56,831 bases of DNA, from positions 1-56,831 of the forward strand of contig JAJIRX010000823.1 in assembly GCA_023853785.1 (NCBI GenBank), in the 5' to 3' direction. Position 1 is the stretch's first letter. Each line of letters starts with the position of its first letter. This DNA comes from Psilocybe azurescens. Its lineage: Eukaryota > Basidiomycota > Agaricomycetes > Agaricales > Agrocybaceae. The translations under genes were made by a program, and so were the position numbers. Shown here piece by piece: positions 48,901-56,831 of the stretch. The notes beneath the pieces are model-generated. The model worked only from the letters and a program-made list of their open reading frames with translations, was not told the origin of the DNA and made no database searches.

Positions 48901-50650
48901 GGGCGCCGTACAAATTACGCTCATGCCGTATTTAAGTAGTCGACATTCGATTGTATGTACATATACACGATTGTCGAGATGATGATGACGATACACCATT
49001 CATCCATTGAACTTGCAGTGTTTGAGGTTTTGCTGGGCACCTGAGCACCTGGGCTGGGCAGTGGAAGCGCCTGGAAGCACTCGGGGCGTTTTGGCCTTGG
49101 GTGCGTTCGAGGTTCGACCGTCGACGTCGGGAATGGGAGTGGGCTTCTCGCGTATATATTAAGTGCTAAACCTCTTGGCGACGACGCTGTCAATGATCGC
49201 TCGCTAGCCCTTCTTTTGCAGACAAAGGATGCGTTGTGGATGTATACATAGGAGACATGAGAGAAGACTCGGGAGCTTGAGGACGTCCTGAAGGGGCGGG
49301 GTCGGGGTCAATGTCGGGCGCGTTGCAGCGCCGCTGCCACTGGACAGTGATCCTTTTAGAAATATATTCATGATTTCCGGCTTGATGCATTACACTTCAG
49401 ATAAGTATTCAAGACAACGTTCTGACCGGAGCCGGCCCCCAGATAAGCAAGCTAAGTACAGAAATAGTTACTAGGAAAGGATCCTCGGCGCTGTCACCCT
49501 TCCGAACCATATAATAATTATAATATCAAGCTCAAGAAGGTAGGGTCTGGAGTCTGGGCTCTGGACGGGAATTCCGAAATTACTTCCCTATGTACTTAGA
49601 ATAGACAGGAAATAGATGGACAGCGAAAATGAATTGAAGAAGCTTCCTGTGAGTCCGGTTTTGATGGACTCAAGGCACGACGCCGGTGGGTGGGTATTTG
49701 GATTCGTGAGCATTGCGTGATTTACTTAGCGATATGTTATGTAGAGAACTGACTTACGGTATGGGGAGAAGATAGGATGATAGTGGCTCTCGTGGATGCA
49801 TATGTAGTCGTCGTGCCGGGTGTTTGGAGAGGTTGAGGATGCAGACTGTGTGATTGATGATCGATCAGATAGAAAGATAGAAGGTGTAATGGAATATTGG
49901 GCGAAGCGAAACGTGACTGCTAATCGGCAGTTGAGCTACGATAGAAGGGGGGAAGAGACGAGGATAAGAAGGAACAGAAAGAGAGAAACGAATTGCACTG
50001 GCAGGCTACTTACAAGGATTCAGACAGGACATTTCGGGACCTTGCTTGACAAGGCGTGAACGTTGATGCCACTGATGAACCGGTTTGATGGAAAAGCGAT
50101 GTCAATATTACCTTCAACGCTCTGACATGTGTCAGAAATAGGGACGGGCGTCGGGCGGTCGGGCGGAGCTGTAAATCTCTTCTTTTACTCCTTTTTGATT
50201 GCGAATGAATAAAGTGGTAAGTTATGGAGGAAGGCGTTGCTAGTTTCACGGATGATTTATTACGGTCGGAAAGTCCTGTCTCCACGGCCGCATATTCTGC
50301 ACAGCACTGGATATGGGAGGAAGGGGACATGTGAACCCTGCAGGGCAGGCGGCGGCTTCCGTTGTTCGTCTTCGATTTCCGATCCATCCAATTGGAGGCG
50401 TGTGATCGGTCAAGGTCATGCCATATCTCGGTGCTTCAATGCACTCGCAATTTCTTGATTCCGATGTGGAATGAATTAAGATGTACATAACAATCTGTGC
50501 CCTGGTTTTGCTTGCGTGACGAAAAGGGATGTTTAATTATAGAAAGAAGGAGGGGAAAGTGTTGAATATATAGCCCGCACCCCGCACCGCACCTAGCACC
50601 CTCTTTCTATCTTTACACACCCTCCTTTACATCGCACAACACCACATAGC
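45978..50650. other. Gene-poor region upstream of the oxygenase
   Basis: There are scattered short frames only (for example 47697-47993, 98 codons, no motif). Tandem GATGATGA-like and TATATA tracts occur near 48030-48050. An AT-rich start gives way to more balanced composition towards 50.6 kb. A TATA-like ATATATAG at about 50566-50573, some 80 nt before the oxygenase ATG, is a plausible core promoter. Confidence 0.4.
46279..46311. repeat. Short hairpin
   Basis: TCACCTCAGTC at 46279-46289 pairs perfectly with GACTGAGGTGA at 46301-46311 around an 11-nt loop. The surrounding region has no gene. Function is unknown. Confidence 0.6.
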
Positions 50651-53600
50651 ATGGCCAGTATCGATGCATCGCAGGCGCTGTCCTACAGTGTAGACGCTAT
50701 TCATTACTCGAGGCGTGCGCCGCCCACCGCGCCGACGGGGTACTACGACTGGGAGGTATCGAGCAATGCGGCGGATGCAAAGGAAGGCCACTCTCTGGTC
50801 TCCAATCTCGTAACTCGTGTGGACAACTTCAAGGCCAAGGGGCCTATTAAGCCTGACCCTAAAGCAGTGGTGAGTAGCACAACAAAGTACAGCAGATTGA
50901 GCAACGCACCTACCCCAACTCATAGGATGCATTCTTGGACGCTATCGTGAATCCCACAGCCACAGACGATCGTAAAGGCGCAGTAAGTCACCCCGCCCTG
51001 ATTCCTATCACCGCTCAACCTGCATGCTCATCATGAATGAATGGCATAACCCCAGTTCGCAGACGGCTTGGGCTTGCTCGCGCGGGTGGATCCCACCACC
51101 GACCTCGCGAAGAAGCTGAACAACTCCGTCATCGACACGCTGTACAACACCGTGCCGCACCCCGTGGCGTCGTACCTCAGCCCGTCCTTTTCGTATCGCC
51201 AAGCGGACGGTGGCGCGAACAATATCCATACGCCCGACATTGGGCGCGCGGGGACGCCGTATGCGCGCAGCGTGCAGGGCAAGGCCGGCTTGCCCCGGAC
51301 ATCCCTCCCTGACGCAGGACTGATCTTCGACACAATTCTCAAGAGAAAAGGGGTGCGTAAATGATAGTTCTCGAAATAGGGGTGTGATGGTTGATTGATG
51401 AATGTCACGTGCAGCAACAAAACCATTCTGGGGGAATGTCGAGTTTGATCTTTGCATTTGCGTCCATCGTCACCCACTCGCTCTTCCGCACTGATACCCA
51501 AAACATTTACATCAACAATACGAGCTCTTACTTGGATCTGAGCCCTGTTTATGGATGCAGTGCGTTTCTTTGTTACTTACATTATTTGGAGACAAGAATT
51601 GCAATCTCACGCACGCGTTTTTCTACTTTGCAGACCAAACCGAGCAAGACCAAGTCCGCAACAAAGCTCTCGGGCGCGGATTGCTCTACCCCGACACTTT
51701 CTCCGAAGCGCGTCTGGGTTTCTTGCCTGCAGCAACCAGCGTCTTGCTTGTCCTCTTCGCCCGCAATCACAACGTACGTCCTATTGTCCTAAATTTCTCA
51801 TACGTAGCGCTAACGTGATTACCACTTGCAGTACATCGCAGAGAAGATCCTTAAAATCAACGAGCGTAAGAGATGGTCAGACCCTCCTCCCACTGATCAA
51901 GCAAGGCTCGCGCTGCAGGACGAGGAGATTTTCCAGACTGCTAGGCTTGTTAAGTACGTATACCTTATTTCCTGCCCTTTCTTTGCTCATCCCTTCTCTA
52001 CCCCTTCATAGCTGCGGTCACTTTATGAGCGCCATTATGGGCGACTACGTCGCTGGCTTCCCTCGGCTCGTCTGAGGGCTGCAATTGGAACATGAATGCG
52101 TTTGACGTGAGCAATTCCATTCATTACTACGTTGTGTGTGCAAGTTAACATGGACGTGGTGTTTTAGATTATCGATGGGAAAGACCTGAAAGTCTCGCGT
52201 GGAGAAGGAAATCACGTCAGCGTGGAGTTCAACATCCTCTACCGCGTGCGTTGTCGTATCTTTTCCGTAATCATTTCATGTCATCTAATCTTCCTCTCTA
52301 ATCCCACCTTCACCTCTACCTGTTGCATTCGCATTTGCTTTTTCTTCGGATATGAAGTGGCATGCAACAGTCTCAGAGCGCGACGAGAAATGGACCGAAG
52401 ACGTCTTCCGACAAGTGTTCGGGAACAAGCCTTTCGATCAGGTGACCCTGACCCATCTCCATATCCTTTTAAGTTCCTCGTACTGACACCCTCTCCACTC
52501 TAGCTTACACTCGCAGATCTCTCGCAGGTCGCACAGGCATTCGCCGCTGTGGACCCGAACCCCGCCAGCCGCACCTTTGCAGGGTGAGTCTCCTCCCCTT
52601 TTCCTCTCCCCTCTGTCTCCCTCCTTTCTCTTTCTTCTCAACCTCAACCCACATCTAAACTCCCCTCTCTTCCCACAGCCTGCAACGCGGCCCCGACGGC
52701 AAATTCGCGGACGACGACCTGGCAAGCGTCCTGCACATCGCGACCGAGAACCCTGCCTCCGCATTCCGCGGCCAGGGCACCCCGCTGTGCTGCGCCTCGT
52801 GGAGATGATGGGCATCGAGCAGGCGAGGCAGTGGGGGTTGTGCACGATGAATGAGTTTAGAGCGTTCTTGGGACTGAAACGTGTGTCGCTTTTTTTTTTT
52901 TTTGTGGATGTACTAAATTATTGATTGGGTTTGCAGAATTTGAGACCTTCGAGGAGTGGAACCCTGACCCGGAGATTGCTGGTGCTGCGCGTAGGTTGTA
53001 CGGCCATGTCGACAACTTGGAGCTCTACGTGCGTCTTGTCTGGTTTCGTGTTGTCTTGCTGCAATCCATATCTGACTTATTCACAACACTACAGACTGGG
53101 CTCCAAGCGGAATCGACGATGCCGCAGACGGATGGCTCGCGCTTCGCGTGTGGATACACCATCACCCGCGCTGTTCTCGGCGACGCCATTGCGCTCGTGA
53201 GAGGAGATAGGTTCTATACCAGCGATTTCACGCGTATGTCTTTAATCGCTGCGTTATTCCTATCATTGTTTATTCACGAGTTATGTTGTTTGTAGCGATC
53301 AACTTGACGACGTGGGGATACCTGGATTGTCAGCGTGACATGAACAATGGTGGACAGGGTGGAATCAGTGAGTGTTCACCGTTGATGCTGTTGTGTTCGG
53401 GATTGTAACGCTCTATCTTCCTCCAGTCTGCAAGCTGCTCTTGAGGCATCTCCCTCGTCACTACCCATGGGTACGTTCCTTTTTCCAACCCCTTACATTA
53501 ACTCAAACACTAATCCATTCCTTTTACAGAACTCCGTCTACGCGTTATTCTCCTTCTTCACCCCTCGCACATGCAGACCTCGCTCACCCGCCAAGGTCTG

Positions 53601-55475
53601 CAGGCCAAGTACACCTTCGACCACCCCGCGACGCTCCCAGTCCCCAAGGTCCTGAATACGCTGACGGGGATCCGAACAGTGTTCAGCGATCCGGCGCGGT
53701 TCAAGGTTATTTATGAGAAGTTCGGGTATGGGAGTATTTTGATGTTTGATGATCCTAAGCAGTGCGTTATCTTTTGGCTGTGTTCGACGTGTTTACTCAC
53801 TATAGTGGGTTGTTGCATAGGCATGATAGCGATCGTGCGATTGTGTTGCACGCGATGTGGCCTGATGCGAAGTCGATCGACGACTATGCGGCGTTCTTCG
53901 CCGCCCAGATCAAGGCCCAGATCAACCAGAAGGCGTGGTCGTAAGTCTCTTCATATTTTTTCCGCCATTGTAGAGCGTATTCTCAACTTGTTGTATTAGG
54001 TATGCCAACGGCGTCCCGGGTAAATATGTGGATATTGTGAAGGATGTCATTTATCCCACCGTGGCGCACGTCGCTGCTGAATTGTTGGTGAGTCAATTGT
54101 CTGCTCGTCGTTCGTCTGGACTAGAATTCTTACTGGTGTGTCTGGGTTGTGTAGACCGGTATACCCCTCAAGACGGATGCGAATCCACGTGGGCTGTTTA
54201 CGGAGTTGGAGTTCTTCGAGATGCTCTCCACCCTGGTATGTATCCCATATTTGTATATCTGTTACATCGCTCGATTCTCATGTTCGCTTTTCTCTTATAG
54301 TTCACGTTAGTTTGCTTCACATCGTGTTTTGTTGTTCTGTAAACTGACATTGGCTCAACTATATAGCAACACATTCTTGGCGTTCGACCAAACTGAGATT
54401 AGCTTCGCGCTCCATGATGCGTCGGTGAAGTCGGGCACCATCGTCGGTGCCCTCGCTGCGAAGTCTATTTTGGAAGCCGCACCCTCCGCTGCTCCCGTAA
54501 GTTTTTTCCTCACTCCTATCCCCTACTGCTAATTACATCGTGAACCATACTTACCTTTCTTCTTTCAGAACGTCCTCGGCCGCGTAGCAGCCTCTGTCGC
54601 ATCCTTCATCTGGCCCGCAAATGAGAAACCATGGTTCCCCTTCCTCCAGCGCTTTGCCGCTTCCGGCCGCCCAATCGACCAGCTCATAGGCAACCTCCTC
54701 GGTGTTGCCGTCGGCGCCAGTGTGAACCACGCCCACGCGACTGTGAACGTGGTCGACTTTTATTTGGATGATAAGAGGAAGGCGGAGAGGGACCATATTG
54801 TGCAACTTGTGAAGAAGAATGATAAGGACAGCGCTGCGCTGCTCCTGGGGTATGTTTCGGAGGCTATGCGTACGTCTTTTGAGCTTGCTTTTCTACTTGC
54901 TTGTAGATTAATGTCCTTTTGCCATTTAATAGGTCTGCAGCCACAGTTCGAGGGACTTTGGAGAGAGGCGACGGTTGATACTGTTGTCAACCAAGGACCA
55001 GGGCTTCCTCCTCTCGAAGTCAAAGCCGGCGATCGTCTGCGTGGGAGCTTCAGGAATGCCCACCTCAACGTACGTGTCCCATCCTACTTTGCCTTCTAAC
55101 TCCGTCTCACCCCACCTCAATCTAGCCGCTCGACTTCCCCGAACCGACCACCGTCAACCCACGCCGCCCGACAAGCGCCTACACGACGATCAACGGCACC
55201 GGTTTCCACAGTTGCCCCGGCGTCACATACGCGCAGAAGGCGATCGTGGAAGGTGTCAAGGTCATCTTCAGCTTGAAGAATGTGAGGCGGGCGGCGGGTG
55301 ATGCGGGCTCGCTGAAGCGGTTCACCGAGATCGTGCATGAGACGGCGACGGATTCATTTGTGCAGAGGAATGGCACGGTCAGCCCGTGGCCTGGCTCAAT
55401 GAACATTGTGGTATGTTTTTTGTTTTCTGGTCGGTGGCTTTGAAACTTAATGTTTTTTTCAAGTTCGATGTTTAA
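50651..55475 (+). CDS. Psi-producing oxygenase / linoleate diol synthase family, 25 exons
   Basis: This is a fused fatty-acid dioxygenase and cytochrome P450-like enzyme that makes hydroperoxy and dihydroxy oxylipins from linoleate. Exons start at 50651, 50926, 51056, 51415, 51634, 51832, 52012, 52168, 52358, 52504, 52679, 52937, 53095, 53296, 53427, 53530, 53821, 54000, 54155, 54301, 54367, 54569, 54933, 55126 and 55464. All introns are GT-AG and about 45-110 nt. The heme peroxidase half has the distal His in IVTHSLFRTD, TSSYLDLSPVYG, EIFQTARLVNCGHFM, the proximal YRWHATVSERDE, and RFYTSDF then TTWGYLDCQ. The P450 half has the I-helix region GNLLGVAVGASVNHAHA and heme-Cys GTGFHSCPGVTYAQ. Both heme ligands are present. 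Three single-base slips (CCC 52060-52062, CCCC 52780-52783, CCCC 53561-53564) break the frame. With them corrected, the exons total exactly 1,085 codons, the family norm. Regiospecificity cannot be told. Confidence 0.95.
54301..54305 (+). other. Five-nucleotide microexon of the oxygenase
   Basis: TTCAC sits between an acceptor (CTTATAG) and a donor (GTTAGT). Joining exon 19 (ends 54235, phase 0) to exon 21 (starts 54367) without it gives a wrong frame. With it, the reading STLF-T-NTFLAFDQTE is restored. Flanking introns are 65 and 61 nt. Confidence 0.75.
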
Positions 55476-55863
55476 GTCGATGTTGGGATTGATAGACAAG
55501 GACGGGGTGTTCGCCTCATCTGCCTTGCTCGCCCATTGTTGTCGTCGTATTCGGACTGTTGGATTGTACATAGTCGTAAAATCGTGTTTGGAAGTCTGCA
55601 TCTTAGTTAATCGGTCCTTGCTGTCTGCCATTTTTTTCAGTCTTTAGTCTCATTACATAGTTCAATTTGTCTAGTTACCATTTCAATTATCGTCCATTGT
55701 GTTTTCATTTGTGCTTCATGAAACTCTCGTGATTTGCCTCGAGATTGAAGGGGTTGTCTGGTGTCGCCTCAATGTGCCACATTCACGTCGAAATGGAAAG
55801 GTAACACGGCGGACATTCAAATATTAAGTCGTGTCGTCGGTTGGTGTGCAAAGTCACTGTTAT
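55476..55863. other. 3' flank of the oxygenase gene
   Basis: T-rich sequence with no frame of interest, presumably 3' UTR and spacer. Confidence 0.45.
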
Positions 55864-56372
55864 GGATGTTGTGCCGACTAGCCGGCCTCGAGAACTAAAG
55901 ACGTACAAGTAGTGTTCAAGCACCATTTCTTAATTCTTTTTCTAAATCATTTTTGCTTTCATTTTATTTTAACTCTTACATACATATCCAGACATTTTGC
56001 AAAGTACAGTATAATGTTTAATACATAAATAGTGTGCTAAATTCAGGCCAGGCAAGTCCTATTGATTAGAACTTGCCCGGTATAGTATCTCGGGAATATC
56101 TGATACCCACTGTTACAGAGGATATGTCGATTAGCCGGCCCCGAGAATCTAAGACGCGCAAAGTAGCATTTAAGCATCATTTCTTTATTTCTGTTTCTAA
56201 ACATTTCTTTTATTTTCATTTATCTTGAGTCCTACATATGTATCTAGACATATTATGAAGCACTACATATATAAACTCTGAATATGTAGATAACATACTA
56301 AATACATGCCAAGCAAGTCCTATTGATTAGGACTTGCCCAATGTAGTATCTCCAGAGAATCTGACATACACA
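55864..56372 (+). repeat. Two direct repeats of about 250 bp
   Basis: Copy 1 (about 55864-56110) and copy 2 (about 56120-56372) share TAGCCGGCC-CGAGAA, GCATCATTTCTT-like, CATA-rich middles and GCAAGTCCTATTGATTAG. They differ by many substitutions and short gaps. No coding potential is seen. They could be solo LTR-like or MITE-like copies. Confidence 0.75.
56053..56339. repeat. Short hairpins within the direct repeats
   Basis: Each copy has GCAAGTCCTATTGATTA-GGACTTGC or a near match. In copy 2 the 9-bp arms pair perfectly (GCAAGTCCT/AGGACTTGC) around ATTGATT. In copy 1 one base is mismatched. Conservation of the stem in both copies suggests the hairpin is part of the element. Confidence 0.6.
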
Positions 56373-56831
56373 CAAGCGGCTAAAAACAATTTAATGCCAA
56401 AGACCGAACATGTGTGCAATACGCATATGGCTGACTACCTTCAGCTAGCACTTTCTACCTAGAACTGGAATATGTCAAGAACATTCTCAATATTATACGG
56501 AACACTCTAGTTGTATAGTTCCAGTTCAATGTAGAATTACTAGCTATAGTATATAATATTACTGTAGATACCTGCTTGAATATTATCTTTTACACTCAAT
56601 TTACACCCTACCAACTTAAGTAGACAGGACAATTACTTGTTAGTAAGGCTTTGCCCTACTACACAAGTTATATTATTACTTCTATAGCCTCGCGCTAGTA
56701 GTACATAATAATTGTCCATTAAACTTAAGTTCTAACTGTTAACAGTTACTCAAATATCTTTGGATACTTACTCAGCATCTTACACATTCTCAAGAGTCTC
56801 AAAACGACAGACTCTAAACAAATAAATACAC
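56373..56831. other. AT-rich end of window
   Basis: No gene. GGACAATTA near 56627 and TAATTGTCC near 56708 form a further loose inverted pair. The region may be the edge of a repeat-rich block. Confidence 0.35.

Noticed and set aside
50651..55475. Two separate genes, a dioxygenase and a P450
   Set aside because: Continuous in-frame exons and the known fused family architecture support one gene.
1..56831. tRNA, rRNA genes and CRISPR arrays
   Set aside because: I looked for T-loop-like GGTTCRA motifs with matching acceptor stems and for regular spaced repeats and found none convincing.

Overview
This window is nuclear DNA of a mushroom-forming basidiomycete (Agaricomycetes). The genes are split by many short GT-AG introns of about 50-65 nt. 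The families present fit this group: a fungal-specific FunK1-type kinase, a TPR-CHAT protein, F-box proteins, a small secreted protein, and a psi-producing oxygenase with 25 exons. There are no operons, tRNAs, rRNAs or CRISPR arrays.

Layout. 1.0-2.0 kb: decayed gene with true nonsense codons (minus). 2.3-4.2 kb: MFS sugar transporter (minus, 8 exons). 5.1-6.1 kb: HMG-box protein with a 25-residue tandem repeat. 6.1-8.6 kb: unresolved coding-like scraps. 8.7-11.5 kb: FunK1-type kinase. 12.4-13.3 kb: small protein with a GC-AG intron (minus). 14.0-14.8 kb: small secreted protein (minus). 15.7-19.2 kb: copy A of a large low-complexity coiled-coil protein. 20.8-24.7 kb: TPR-CHAT caspase-like protein. 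25.2-27.3 kb: unrecognised nuclear-looking coiled-coil protein. 27.65-28.14 kb: tandem repeats running into a foldback element. 29.5-36.5 kb: copy B, a diverged and expanded paralogue of copy A. 37.8 kb: Nudix hydrolase. 38.7-40.2 kb: F-box protein. 40.2-50.6 kb: gene-poor AT-rich DNA with a large 223-bp-arm inverted repeat. 50.65-55.48 kb: linoleate oxygenase (Ppo/LDS family). 55.9-56.4 kb: two direct repeats carrying hairpins.

Two points deserve most attention. First, copies A and B share a conserved N-terminal domain, an intron at the same place and phase, an array of four VQT-type motifs that resembles multivalent dynein light chain LC8 binding sites, a coiled coil and the same C-terminal signature. 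They flank the CHAT gene and an unrecognised gene and look like an undescribed scaffold family. Second, almost every real gene here is interrupted by single-base frameshifts, mostly in short homopolymers and without nonsense codons. In the transporter, HMG, F-box and oxygenase genes, correcting these alone restores exact codon arithmetic. This is more likely an assembly-polishing artefact than mass pseudogenisation, so the frames reported here should be read with that in mind.
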